From contig JAFUWN010000005.1 in the NCBI GenBank assembly GCA_017483465.1, positions 1-64,000 of the forward strand: DNA of 64,000 bases. The letters run 5' to 3'. Origin of the DNA: Oscillospiraceae bacterium (GTDB lineage: Bacteria; Bacillota; Clostridia; Oscillospirales; Ruminococcaceae). Positions 25,573 through 34,570 of the stretch are shown here, one piece after another. Position numbers and translations under genes: made by a program. Within the stretch, counting starts at the first letter, position 1. Every line of letters begins with the position of its first letter. The notes under the pieces were generated by a model that worked only from the letters and a program-made list of their open reading frames with translations, was not told the origin of the DNA and searched no databases.

Positions 25573-25640
25573 ATTATACACCCAGAATTCCTATCTGTCA
25601 AATATGCAAATATAATAATCAGTTATAGAAGAAATCTATA
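25573..25640 (-). promoter_or_regulatory. promoter and LysR-type operator of the ABC operon
   Basis: Minus-strand TTGACA (25596-25601), 17 bp, TATAAT (25573-25578). The palindrome TATAGAAGAAATCTATA (25624-25640) sits at the same distance from the promoter as the one before the PaaK-like gene. AATTCCTA next to the -35 box also recurs there as TAGGAATT. Confidence 0.65.
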
Positions 25641-25675
25641 AAAAGAGCTTTAATTTTCAAAATCCGGAGTATACA

Positions 25676-25713
25676 GAAAAAGCGACTAAGTTTTCACCTG
25701 GTCGCTTTTTTGA
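25676..25713 (-). terminator. terminator of the SDR gene
   Basis: AAAGCGACTAAG / CTGGTCGCTTT stem with T runs on both strands; it ends the leftward SDR transcript. Confidence 0.75.
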
Positions 25714-25764
25714 AAATTTTGTATCATTTTAGGAGTTCATTCCCAAAAGGAGAATTTTCGGCTT

Positions 25765-26481
25765 TTATATCACAAATCCGCCGTTGACTCCTAAAATTTG
25801 ACCTGTAATAAAATCTGCTTTTTCGCTGCATAAAAATACAGCTGCATTGGCAATATCTTCGGGTGTACCCAAGCGGTTCAGGGGAGTTTCTCCGGCTAAA
25901 TCCGACAAAGTTTGTTCATCATAGCAATCCAGCATTTTTGTGCGGATTACACCGGGTGCAATGCAGTTCACTCTGATACCGCTCAGGCCGACTTCCTGTG
26001 CCAGAGCCTTAGTAAAGCCGATCAATGCCGCTTTGGATGCAGAATAATCCACTTCACAGGAAGCCCCGACCTGTCCCCACATGGAACTGATATTTAAAAT
26101 ACAGCCCGCCTTTTTGTGTATCATAGAAGGCAGAGCCAGTCTGGTACACTCAATTGCTCCCAGGACATTCACAGAAAACAATTTTTTCCGGATTTCCGGG
26201 GAAATATCTGTGAGTAAGCCTGATACGCTGATTCCGGCGTTATTTACTACGACATCAATACCGCCTGTTTCTTTCAGAATCTGCTGCATCATGCATTCAA
26301 TTTCTGAAATGTCTGATAAATCGGCAGAAACTGCGATTCCGTGTAGTTTTTCGGCAAGCTGTTGTGTTTCTGCTTGACTATGATGATAATGCAGAACAGG
26401 AAAATACTTTTGTTCAGCAAATTTTTCTGCAATTTTCGAGCCAATGCCGCCGCCTGCTCCTGTAATCAGTACGGTTTTCAT
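25765..26481 (-). CDS. short-chain dehydrogenase, 3-oxoacyl-ACP reductase (FabG) family
   Basis: 238 residues. Rossmann NAD(P) motif TGAGGGIGSKIAE at residues 7-19, NNAGIS, catalytic Ser in NISSMWG, and YSASKAALIGFTKALAQE with the YxxxK pair. The end VFLCSEKADFITGQILGVNG is FabG-like. No fatty acid genes lie nearby, so this is more likely a stand-alone reductase. Its ATG overlaps the stop of the CPBP protease gene (ATGA). Confidence 0.88.
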   Translation of the reverse strand: MKTVLITGAGGGIGSKIAEKFAEQKYFPVLHYHHSQAETQQLAEKLHGIAVSADLSDISEIECMMQQILKETGGIDVVVNNAGISVSGLLTDISPEIRKKLFSVNVLGAIECTRLALPSMIHKKAGCILNISSMWGQVGASCEVDYSASKAALIGFTKALAQEVGLSGIRVNCIAPGVIRTKMLDCYDEQTLSDLAGETPLNRLGTPEDIANAAVFLCSEKADFITGQILGVNGGFVI

Positions 26482-27455
26482 GTTTGAGTTTCTCCTGTTT
26501 TTTGATCCAGAAACGGCAAAGGAACAAACAATAAAATACAGATTGAGATTGTCATCACGATGGTTGTCGGCAGTCCGGCTTCCAGTCCGAAATCTCCGCC
26601 GTTGATGAAGTCCGAGCCTTTCAGCGACATTTTAAATACAGATTCTCCGGAGTCAATACCGCTTACCGGAAGTCCGTAGAAATTACCCTGTGCAAAATTC
26701 CAGATACTATGAATTGCACATGCTCCCCAAAGCGAATTTGTCCGGAGCATATACAGTGAAATCATAACCGCATATAATATTAGATTCAGCAATGCAAACA
26801 GGGAAAAACCTGCATTTGATGCGTGTAATATTCCGAAAAAGAAAGAATTCAAGCCGATAGCTAACCAGACAGGATGATGCCGCATGACAGTTGTCATAAA
26901 ATATCCTCGGCACATGACTTCTTCACTCATGCCCTGAATGCCGAACCCTAAAAATATGACAGCTAACATTCCAGAAAAATTCTGTCTGCCTTCAAACTGC
27001 AAGCCGCCGAAGAGCCATGTCAGACCCACGACACAGGAAAACATAACAAATCCTATCAAGAGGCCGCTGAGATACTGCAATCCTGCTTTTTCTTTAAAAA
27101 ATCCCATAGTATAAAGCTTTCTGCCTTCTATTGCATGGCAGAAAAGCAAGACTGCAATCGTGCCCAGGCCTGTACACAATAACATAATATGTGTATTGGC
27201 AGGGTCAGCAAGCAGAGAATTAATTTTCTCTGTAAGTTCTGCACTGTCAAGCTTACCGTCCTGAACAATCCGTTCACGGGCAAATTCCATAATTCTCGGA
27301 AAGACACCGATTATAATTCCGGTTCCTTCGGCTAGTGCCATGACTAAGAATACAACGCCGAATATCAGAGACTGTAAAATAATATTTTTAGGAGTCCGGA
27401 ATGTTTCTGCTTCTCTTACAGTCTGCATCAGCCGGCAATCCTGATGAATTTTCAT
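26478..27455 (-). CDS. CPBP-family intramembrane metalloprotease
   Basis: 325 residues with about eight membrane segments. The Abi/CPBP motifs are present: EEVMCRGYF (motif 1, EExxxR), FFGILHASN (motif 2) and HSIWNF (motif 3), which together bind the catalytic metal in Rce1-like proteases. Substrate unknown; members process peptides or serve in bacteriocin immunity. RBS GGAGG before ATG 27455. Co-transcribed with the SDR downstream and the RING-like membrane protein upstream (24-bp gap). Confidence 0.88.
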   Translation of the reverse strand: MKIHQDCRLMQTVREAETFRTPKNIILQSLIFGVVFLVMALAEGTGIIIGVFPRIMEFARERIVQDGKLDSAELTEKINSLLADPANTHIMLLCTGLGTIAVLLFCHAIEGRKLYTMGFFKEKAGLQYLSGLLIGFVMFSCVVGLTWLFGGLQFEGRQNFSGMLAVIFLGFGIQGMSEEVMCRGYFMTTVMRHHPVWLAIGLNSFFFGILHASNAGFSLFALLNLILYAVMISLYMLRTNSLWGACAIHSIWNFAQGNFYGLPVSGIDSGESVFKMSLKGSDFINGGDFGLEAGLPTTIVMTISICILLFVPLPFLDQKTGETQT

Positions 27456-27479
27456 AAAATTGCTGCCTCCTCATCAAAA

Positions 27480-28481
27480 TCAGGAAAATAAATTTGTCAT
27501 AATATTGGTAATAATCGTAATCACCAGATACAGTCCACCGATACAGCCGATGACATTCCAGAAATTTGTACCGCCCTCTGCATTCAGCAGAGCTTTTTTG
27601 ACAGAAACTGTGGGGGCCATTTTTCTGATTTTCTTTACAGACTTCAATACAAACCGGAAATACAAATAATTTCCGAACAGACATATGGCCACCCGGAAGG
27701 CAATATCCACGCAGAACAGGGGCATTTGTAAATTTTCCAGAAAATCCTGATGAGCCGACAGGAACTGTGTGAGATTCAGAAATTTTTCCAGATCTTCTGT
27801 CAGACCCATAGACTGCATAAATTCGATATACTGTTTACTGGTAAATGTCGAGATCATATTCAGGCATAACTGCGGCAGATAGCAGACAAGCCAGACCAGA
27901 CTGCTTACAATGGACATGAGCCACATTTTGCGGTTAGCAAAATAAAAATTAGGAAATGCGATACATAACAGATTGAAAGACAATTTTCTGTCTGTTTCTT
28001 TGAATCTCCGGAAGAGGGGAATATAATACAGTGTATTGGTTCTGACGAAACTGGCAACATCTCCCAGGCGTTCTCCTTCCATGTCATATTCCGGCGACAT
28101 ACCGCAGCAGGGGTCAGATGCCCGGAAATAATACTGCTGTCCGTCCGGAGCAATCCCCATCAGACTGTCATCATCTTCCGGTTCTTCCTCTTCCTCCGGA
28201 AAATTCAGCGGCAGATTGCAGGAAACGCAAGTCCGGGCATCCGGAAGATTTACATAACCGCAGTGACTGCATTCAATACCGCCCTGTTTTTTTCTCTGTT
28301 CATTCTGCATGGACTGCCAGCTTCCGCCGACTGCGTGCAGCGGCTCATTGATACAATGTCCTGCACTCTGATAGCATGTTCTGTGATAGGGTGTGCCGCA
28401 GTCAGGACATACGACAATATCATCAGAATCTTCAAACCGTTTCTGACATACAATGCATTCACAGCCTGTATATTTTCCCAT
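27480..28481 (-). CDS. membrane protein with RING-like and zinc-ribbon domains
   Basis: 333 residues. The N-terminus has a cross-braced Cys/His set, CIVCQKRF, CPDCGTPYHRTCY and a following His/Cys, which resembles the prokaryotic RING finger (Prok-RING_1). A second zinc ribbon, CSHCGYVNLPDARTCVSC, follows at about 77-94. Then comes an acidic linker and a C-terminal half with three or four membrane spans. The zinc modules should lie in the cytoplasm. No ubiquitin-like partner is present, so ligase activity is not implied. Function unknown. Confidence 0.8.
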   Translation of the reverse strand: MGKYTGCECIVCQKRFEDSDDIVVCPDCGTPYHRTCYQSAGHCINEPLHAVGGSWQSMQNEQRKKQGGIECSHCGYVNLPDARTCVSCNLPLNFPEEEEEPEDDDSLMGIAPDGQQYYFRASDPCCGMSPEYDMEGERLGDVASFVRTNTLYYIPLFRRFKETDRKLSFNLLCIAFPNFYFANRKMWLMSIVSSLVWLVCYLPQLCLNMISTFTSKQYIEFMQSMGLTEDLEKFLNLTQFLSAHQDFLENLQMPLFCVDIAFRVAICLFGNYLYFRFVLKSVKKIRKMAPTVSVKKALLNAEGGTNFWNVIGCIGGLYLVITIITNIMTNLFS

Positions 28482-28513
28482 AAATCATCTTCCTTTCCTG
28501 TTTTTCTTTCTAT

Positions 28514-28542
28514 CTTTATTTTAACATACTTCTTATCGAATA
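28514..28542 (-). promoter_or_regulatory. promoter of the RING-like/CPBP/SDR operon
   Basis: Minus-strand TTGCTA, 17 bp, TAAAAT. Confidence 0.5.
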
Positions 28543-28563
28543 GCAAGCATTTTCACATACTTT

Positions 28564-30765
28564 TCATGCAAGAGCAAGATCAATATGCCCGGAGCTGACA
28601 TCTGCACGGGTGCAGATGACATCGAGTTCATCACCGAGCCGATATTCTGCAGCATCCTGAAGATTCCGGATATACCAGCCTTCTTCTGTTTCATACTGTC
28701 CGGCGGGCAGATCATGGATATGCAGGAGACCTTCTGCCATATTATCCAGAGTCACATACATACCGAAATCCGTGACACTTGTAATGATTCCATGGAAACT
28801 TTCTCCGACATGAGCCTGCATATATTCTGCTGCATAGCAGGCATCGGCTTCCCGTTCGATCTGAATGGCTCTCACTTCCGTATCAGAAGAACGCTGTGAG
28901 GCATTTTCTGTAAATTTCTGGTATCTTTTATTCAGCCATTCCTGATCGGCACCGTCGAGGAAATCGCTCAGGATTCTGTGTACAGTCAGATCAGGGTATC
29001 TTCTGATTGGTGAAGTAAAATGTGCATAATCCTCCAGAGCAAGTCCGAAATGTCCGAGCGGTTTTTCGCTGTATTTTGCCTTTGCCATTGCCCGGAGTGT
29101 CAGATTATTAATCACAGGGAAATAATTTTCTGACCGGTTACTGTCAAGAAGCTCCTGAATATCTCTGGGTTCGGTTTCCTCCGGATTAATCAGCCATTCT
29201 TCCTGTTTTAATTTTAACAGCATTTCTTTAAGACCGGCAATCCGTTCCGGAGACGGATGCTCATGCACTCTGTATACCAACGGGAATTGATGTTGTTTTG
29301 CAATTTTAGCTGCTGCTTCATTAGCACAGAGCATACAGGCTTCTATGATTCTTTCACTCCGGCCTCTGTTGATGGGAGCAAGTCCGATACACTGCCCGTT
29401 TTCATCCAGCAGCAATGCAGATTCTGTGCTTTCCAGTTCCGGAGCACCTCTTAATTTCCGGACGTGTTCTAATTTATCGCATAATTCTGACAATAAAAAC
29501 AGACTTTCTGAGACTTCCTGATATTTTTCTTTCAGTTCCGGACTTGCCGTATGATCTAAAATCTGATTGCATTCATGATATACGCCTTTTACTCTCGAAC
29601 AGATGACAGATTTATAAAAATCATATTTCAACAAATCTCCCTCCGGAGAAATTTCCATAACGGCAGATAATGTCAGTCTGTTTTCAGTCGGATTCAGAGA
29701 ACATATGCCGTTGGATAACTGTTTCGGAAGCATCGGAATGACCTGATCGGCATAATAAATGCTTGTACCTCTGCGGAATGCTTCGGCATCGAGAGGGCTG
29801 TTTGGCCGGACGTAATGTGAGACATCAGCGATATGCACACCTAAGATATAATTTCCGTTTTCGGGATTTTTTCTGATAGATACAGCATCGTCCATATCTT
29901 TAGTCATAGCACCGTCGATTGTGAAAATTATGTCATGACGGAAATCTTTTCTTCCCTGCATATCAAATTCCGTCACGCCCACGGCCGAGACTTTCAGAGC
30001 CTCACGCTGAACCTGTTCTGTAAATTCTACCGGAATATCCAGTTCTGCGATTTTAGCTTTCATGCAGTTTTCGGCACTGTCCGAGCTGCCGAAATTCATA
30101 ATAATTTTAACAACATGTTCCATATGGCGGCTGCCCCGGTAAATTACTTCGGCTAAGACTTTATCACCGATTTTATATTCACAGCTTTCATGATAATCAA
30201 TATGCAGGGGTGTTCCTGCGATGCCGGAGAGGAAACACAAGCCATATTCCGTTGCTGTAATCACACCGGATAATCTTGCCTGCGGAGATTCTTCCAGGAT
30301 AGAAACAATTTCAGCTTCCGGCGAGCCGGTTCTGGATTCGATGCTTTTTGCCAGCACTTGATCTCCGACCAGACTGCCGAGCAGATATTTTCCGGGTACG
30401 AAATGTTCTGTTTGATTTTCATCACGGATAAAGCCGAAATTTCCGGCCAGTCTGACAGTTTGTGCCTTGAAGGTCTCTTCCTGGTTACAAAGCTTATAAC
30501 TCTGACGGGATTCTAAAATCACGCCTTCTTTCAGCAGCTGATTCAGGGCCGCATCATAAGCAGCCGGATTTCGTTTTGCACGGCATTTCTGAGCCAGTTC
30601 GTTCCGGTTCATTTGTTTTCTTGCGGTCATTTGCAGGAATGTTTTAATTTTCCGGCAATACTGTGCCTGTTCTTCCGGCTTGATATGCCGGAATTTCTTT
30701 TCAGGAATTTTTTTAATATCGGGAGTTTTTTTTCTTTTCTCATGTTTTGCGTTATGTCTTGCCAT
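28564..30765 (-). CDS. rnr: ribonuclease R
   Basis: 733 residues, a 3'-to-5' exoribonuclease that degrades structured RNA. N-terminal winged helix, cold-shock domains (about 80-230), the RNB catalytic domain with DGAMTKDMDDAVSI and GVHIADVSHYVRP, and a C-terminal S1 domain (FHGIITSVTDFGMYVTLDN, ending near residue 730). Located after secG, the usual secG-rnr order of Firmicutes; smpB, often next, is not here. The ATG at 30765 follows GAAAGG. Confidence 0.95.
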   Translation of the reverse strand: MARHNAKHEKRKKTPDIKKIPEKKFRHIKPEEQAQYCRKIKTFLQMTARKQMNRNELAQKCRAKRNPAAYDAALNQLLKEGVILESRQSYKLCNQEETFKAQTVRLAGNFGFIRDENQTEHFVPGKYLLGSLVGDQVLAKSIESRTGSPEAEIVSILEESPQARLSGVITATEYGLCFLSGIAGTPLHIDYHESCEYKIGDKVLAEVIYRGSRHMEHVVKIIMNFGSSDSAENCMKAKIAELDIPVEFTEQVQREALKVSAVGVTEFDMQGRKDFRHDIIFTIDGAMTKDMDDAVSIRKNPENGNYILGVHIADVSHYVRPNSPLDAEAFRRGTSIYYADQVIPMLPKQLSNGICSLNPTENRLTLSAVMEISPEGDLLKYDFYKSVICSRVKGVYHECNQILDHTASPELKEKYQEVSESLFLLSELCDKLEHVRKLRGAPELESTESALLLDENGQCIGLAPINRGRSERIIEACMLCANEAAAKIAKQHQFPLVYRVHEHPSPERIAGLKEMLLKLKQEEWLINPEETEPRDIQELLDSNRSENYFPVINNLTLRAMAKAKYSEKPLGHFGLALEDYAHFTSPIRRYPDLTVHRILSDFLDGADQEWLNKRYQKFTENASQRSSDTEVRAIQIEREADACYAAEYMQAHVGESFHGIITSVTDFGMYVTLDNMAEGLLHIHDLPAGQYETEEGWYIRNLQDAAEYRLGDELDVICTRADVSSGHIDLALA

Positions 30766-30783
30766 AGATAGACCTGCCTTTCA

Positions 30784-30825
30784 AGTGAAAAAACAGCCTC
30801 AAGTACTTGCTGACTTGAGGACTGC
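30784..30825 (-). terminator. hairpin between secG and rnr
   Basis: CCTCAAGT / ACTTGAGG stem followed by CTGTTTTTT on the minus strand. It probably ends part of the secG transcripts before rnr. Confidence 0.7.
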
Positions 30826-30837
30826 TGATTGCTTTTA

Positions 30838-31122
30838 TTATTCTGCTGCACCGCTGTTCATGAGTGTTGTCACAAGAGGAACAACAATATTCATGACAAG
30901 CAAAACCACGAATGTGATGATACCGAGAATCTTAGTCAGTTTTGCGAGTGCCGCATCCCGAGTATTGCCTTCATTCTGAGCATAGAACGAATCATTGGAA
31001 CCGCCGCCGAGAGCAGATGTCATATTTTGCTGTGTTTTTTCGTCCTGCATCAAGCATAAAATAATAATCAGCAGGCACAGCAGCAGGATAACTGCACCGC
31101 AGATGATTTCATAAATTTGCAT
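30838..31122 (-). CDS. secG: protein translocase subunit SecG
   Basis: 94 residues with two membrane helices (about 5-24 and 63-83) and the SecG signature in between, MQDEKTQQNMTSALGGGSND. It is the small accessory subunit of the SecYEG channel. Length is normal. Upstream of rnr. Confidence 0.92.
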   Translation of the reverse strand: MQIYEIICGAVILLLCLLIIILCLMQDEKTQQNMTSALGGGSNDSFYAQNEGNTRDAALAKLTKILGIITFVVLLVMNIVVPLVTTLMNSGAAE

Positions 31123-31166
31123 TTCTCTTTCTCCTTTTCCAGATGTAAATACTGATACATATTTAT

Positions 31167-31195
31167 ATTATAGCACGGGTTCCGGAACATGTCAA
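31167..31195 (-). promoter_or_regulatory. promoter of secG
   Basis: Minus-strand TTGACA (31190-31195), 17 bp, TATAAT (31167-31172). The spacer holds the palindrome GTTCCGGAAC. Confidence 0.8.
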
Positions 31196-31275
31196 GAGCT
31201 TTTTCTGATTTTTTCAGGAAAACGGACTGTATCTGAAATTTTGTATTATTTTTTATAAATTTTAGATAAATTTTA

Positions 31276-31304
31276 TTGACAATTATATAAAAATATGATA
31301 TAAT
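31276..31304 (+). promoter_or_regulatory. promoter of the helical protein gene
   Basis: TTGACA (31276-31281), 17 bp, TATAAT (31299-31304). Confidence 0.8.
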
Positions 31305-31340
31305 ATAATAAAATTCCAATAAGAAAGAAGGAAACTTTCC

Positions 31341-31781
31341 ATGTTTGAAGGTCTGAAAATGGCGGCTGATCTGATCAAAAGCGGCATCAATTCGATAAAA
31401 GTCGGTGAAAAAATGGACGAACTTACAGAGACTTCACAAAGTCAGTTCAAAAGCAAACTGCGTCCGGCAGATCTGGCTTTATTCACAAAATTCAGAAAAG
31501 CCAGAGAAAAAGACGAAAATGCTCCTGATACGCTCTCTGATGACGAGAAAACCGCATTGAGTGATGCAAAAGAAGCTGCTCAGTTTCTTTATCTGACATC
31601 ACTTACAAAAAACGATGCTCTTCCGGCTGATTTTAAAGCCGAGGTTCAGAAAACTCTGGATGATTATAAAAAATCTGCTCCGGAAGAAGTCTTTGAACGG
31701 GCTATGATGCGTTATGCCAAGACTCCCGAAGAAAAACAGGAGTTTCAGAAAGCCCTTGATGAAGTCAAAAATCAGAAATAA
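31341..31781 (+). CDS. helical cytoplasmic protein of unknown function
   Basis: 146 residues, highly charged (Lys, Glu, Asp), mostly predicted helix, without signal or membrane span. Contains RPADLALFTKFRKAREKDEN and a C-terminal KTPEEKQEFQKALDEVKNQK. RBS AAGGAA before ATG 31341. Own promoter and terminator. I do not recognise the family. Confidence 0.65.
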   Translation: MFEGLKMAADLIKSGINSIKVGEKMDELTETSQSQFKSKLRPADLALFTKFRKAREKDENAPDTLSDDEKTALSDAKEAAQFLYLTSLTKNDALPADFKAEVQKTLDDYKKSAPEEVFERAMMRYAKTPEEKQEFQKALDEVKNQK

Positions 31782-31795
31782 TGATTCAACCAGAA

Positions 31796-31831
31796 AAACC
31801 GCTGATTTTATGATCAGCGGTTTTATTTTTA
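31796..31831 (+). terminator. terminator between the helical protein and GGDEF genes
   Basis: ACCGCTGAT / ATCAGCGGT stem followed by TTTTATTTTT. Confidence 0.85.
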
Positions 31832-33790
31832 CTGTGCAGAATCCGATGCGGGAGTTTCTGTTTTCAGATAACGGGAATTTTTCCGGCGTTTTTTCTCTTC
31901 ATACATCACACGGTCTGCGGCTGTGACAAGCTGGAACAAATTCATTCCGGCTTTTGGAACTGTGATATAATAACCCGAACTTGCCGCAAGCGTATAGGAA
32001 AAACGCTTTCTCTGGTTTGTTTCTTTCAGTAATTCCTGAATTTTTTCAGACAATGCCTGAGCTTTTTCGTCTGTATAATCCGGAGCGAAGATAATAAATT
32101 CATCTCCGCCGAACCGGCAGCAGACTTCCTGCTCGGTACAGGCTTTTATGAGAATATCTGCCATGCAGCAGATAGCATTGTCTCCTGCTTTATGTCCGAA
32201 CGTATCATTGATATATTTCAGGCCGTCCATATCCAGGAACATCACCATTACAGGGCGACAGAATTTAATACAATCCTGAAATACATGCTGTGCCCCGATC
32301 CGGAAGCCGTTCCGGTTATTGATATTTGCAAGCGTATCAATCGTATATAATTTATTTAATTTCTGTGTTGTCCGGTCAAGAGAAATAATTTTCCGGACAC
32401 TTTCAAGTGAATTGCTGATATTGGTAATAAAATGATGAAAGAGCTTGCTTGCTACAGGGAACTGACTGTCTTTGATCACACAATATCCGATTGTCCGTTC
32501 ACCGATATGCAGAGGCATAAAATAATAATCGCCTCTTTCATTCTCCGGGCTGAACAGACCGGGCAGCATTTCCGAGGTCTGGAAATCCGGCATATCAATA
32601 AACCTGCCGTTCCGGTATGCCAGAGGCACCAGCATTCTTTCACCGTAGCCCCGCACGAGATACTTATCCGGAGAAAGAATATGCAGCAGATAATTTTCCT
32701 CTGTTTCATCTGCCCGGATTCCCTGTCTGTAATTATCACAAAGACAAAGATAAAATTCCCGGCACTGGATTTCTTCAATAAACGGTCTCAGCCGTTCGGT
32801 GCAGTTTTCGAGGCTGGCACATTCTGTCAGAGCCGATGCCATCCGGCTGACTAAAGATACATCTGTTGTGAAAGAATCCAGCACTGTAAAATTACGCTTT
32901 TTGAATTCGTCCGTATCCATAAGCGGTGTTTCATGACAGCCGCAGCTCTGGGAAAAACGGCAGATAGTCTCCATCATTTCGCTGCGTTCCTGCGGAATGC
33001 CTTCGATATGATTCAGAATCTTCCGGCAGGCAAGCTGTCCGACCCGTTCCAGAGGCCGTTCTACTGATGTCAGGGACGGGGCATAATTCCGGGCATTATA
33101 AATATAATCAAATCCCGAAACGGCGACATCTTCCGGCACACGAATTCCGTGCATTGTCAGGGAATTCATGACACCGATGGCCATGGTATCATTGGCACAG
33201 ACAATCACCTGCGGGAGCGATGTCTGTAAAAATTTCTGTACAGCATTCATTCCGTCACGGGATAAAAAATTTCCGTGATAAATTCTCTGTTCCTCGACCG
33301 GAATTCCATAGCGTGTCAGAACGTCTTTATAGGCTTTCAGCCGCTGACGGCTGTCTATATTATCATCAGGCCCTGATACATAATTTATTTTCGTATATCC
33401 GTGATGCAGAATGAAATGTTCTACAATATCCTGCATTGCCTTTTCATTGTCAATACAGATCGTATACAGTTCCGGTACATCTTTATCAATACATACAACA
33501 GGCACATTGGCAGATCTGACCCGTTCAAGCACGGCTTCAGCACAGGCCTGATTCTGGATGGTATTAATCAGCAGAATCACACCGTCAAACTGATTGAAAT
33601 CTGCAAGGGAGAAAATATTATACTCGCCTGTATCATGTCCGGCATTGTCTCCGATATTTCCGAAAGCAATAAACTGTTCCAGCGTGATGCCGTTTGCGAA
33701 TGCAAACTGCCGGATGCCGCTGAGGATGCCGCTCTGATATTCCTCATCAATTGTAGAAACAATTACTGCAATATGCATATGCTGTCTCAT
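31829..33790 (-). CDS. LacI-type sugar sensor fused to a GGDEF diguanylate cyclase
   Basis: 653 residues. Residues 1-280 form a LacI/periplasmic-binding type sensor (AVIVSTIDEEYQSGILSGI, CANDTMAIGVMNSL, GFDYIYNARNYAPSLTSVE) but with no helix-turn-helix in front and no signal peptide, so it is cytoplasmic. A central region (about 300-470) resembles a GAF-type domain. The C-terminal GGDEF domain is intact at RFGGDEFIIF and should make cyclic-di-GMP; no RxxD inhibitory site is seen before it. A soluble ligand would control c-di-GMP directly. Follows the zinc-ribbon gene by 17 bp. Confidence 0.88.
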   Translation of the reverse strand: MRQHMHIAVIVSTIDEEYQSGILSGIRQFAFANGITLEQFIAFGNIGDNAGHDTGEYNIFSLADFNQFDGVILLINTIQNQACAEAVLERVRSANVPVVCIDKDVPELYTICIDNEKAMQDIVEHFILHHGYTKINYVSGPDDNIDSRQRLKAYKDVLTRYGIPVEEQRIYHGNFLSRDGMNAVQKFLQTSLPQVIVCANDTMAIGVMNSLTMHGIRVPEDVAVSGFDYIYNARNYAPSLTSVERPLERVGQLACRKILNHIEGIPQERSEMMETICRFSQSCGCHETPLMDTDEFKKRNFTVLDSFTTDVSLVSRMASALTECASLENCTERLRPFIEEIQCREFYLCLCDNYRQGIRADETEENYLLHILSPDKYLVRGYGERMLVPLAYRNGRFIDMPDFQTSEMLPGLFSPENERGDYYFMPLHIGERTIGYCVIKDSQFPVASKLFHHFITNISNSLESVRKIISLDRTTQKLNKLYTIDTLANINNRNGFRIGAQHVFQDCIKFCRPVMVMFLDMDGLKYINDTFGHKAGDNAICCMADILIKACTEQEVCCRFGGDEFIIFAPDYTDEKAQALSEKIQELLKETNQRKRFSYTLAASSGYYITVPKAGMNLFQLVTAADRVMYEEKKRRKNSRYLKTETPASDSAQ

Positions 33791-33807
33791 GCTGTCAGTT
33801 CCTCTGC

Positions 33808-34485
33808 TTAGAGTGCATGACCGCAGTTATCACAAAACGCCTGATCTTTATCAAGCATTTTCTTTCCGCAGTAAGGGCAGAATTTGGCATCAGTTTCTGC
33901 ATTGAAATCTGATTTTTGCAGATTGATCTTATCTTCTACGATTTCGGCATCGATGACATCAGCATCTGCAAAGCCGGCAGGTTCTTCCGGTTTTGTCTGT
34001 ACATCTTCTGCTGTCTGAGCGGGGGCAGCGGCTGCGGCTGCGGAATTCCGGTACTGCGGTACCAATTTCTGACCGCATACAGAGCAAAATACATTTCCTT
34101 CCGTGTACGTGTTTCCACACCCCATGCAGACCATGGAAGAAGGCTTTGTATTCTCAGCCGGAGAGGCAAACGGTGTTTCTTCCGGAACAGGAACAAGCTC
34201 CGGTTCACGGGCACGGATAATTTTAATAGATTCCTGAAGTTCTGCGATTCTCTGCTCTGATTTTATAATGGATTCCACCATTTCACGGAATGCTTCATCA
34301 GGACTGTCCTTGCAGATATCATAATACAGTTTGCCGATAGCATTCAGGTTTTCCTGAATATTTTTATTTTCGGCAGTAATTTCGCTCATCAGACGGCTGG
34401 CATCTGTAGAGTTCTTTACTTTCTGAGAAAGCTTTCTGCTTTCGTTAGTAAGATTTGCACTTAATTTATCAAAAAAATTAGCCAT
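33808..34485 (-). CDS. coiled-coil protein with two zinc ribbons
   Basis: 225 residues. The N-terminal 95 residues are a helical, coiled-coil region (SANLTNESRKLSQKVKNSTD). A zinc ribbon CMGCGNTYTEGNVFCSVCG lies at about 118-136, then an Ala-rich and acidic linker, and a second ribbon CPYCGKKMLDKDQAFCDNCG at the end. Soluble. Zinc ribbons of this type act as binding or structural modules. Co-transcribed with the GGDEF protein, so possibly a partner. Confidence 0.75.
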   Translation of the reverse strand: MANFFDKLSANLTNESRKLSQKVKNSTDASRLMSEITAENKNIQENLNAIGKLYYDICKDSPDEAFREMVESIIKSEQRIAELQESIKIIRAREPELVPVPEETPFASPAENTKPSSMVCMGCGNTYTEGNVFCSVCGQKLVPQYRNSAAAAAAPAQTAEDVQTKPEEPAGFADADVIDAEIVEDKINLQKSDFNAETDAKFCPYCGKKMLDKDQAFCDNCGHAL

Positions 34486-34524
34486 GTTTCTGATTCCTCC
34501 TGAAAATATAATCTTCTGTTTTCA

Positions 34525-34554
34525 GTATAGCATATTTTTCACAGAATTGCAAGA
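34525..34554 (-). promoter_or_regulatory. promoter of the zinc-ribbon/GGDEF unit
   Basis: Minus-strand TTGCAA, 17 bp, TATACT. Confidence 0.6.
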
Positions 34555-34570
34555 GCTGTTATGAAAAAAA

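Noticed and set aside
31173..31189. GTTCCGGAAC palindrome in the secG promoter as LexA or heat-shock site
   Set aside because: Half-sites are in the wrong order for LexA and too short for HrcA; spacer chance is likely.
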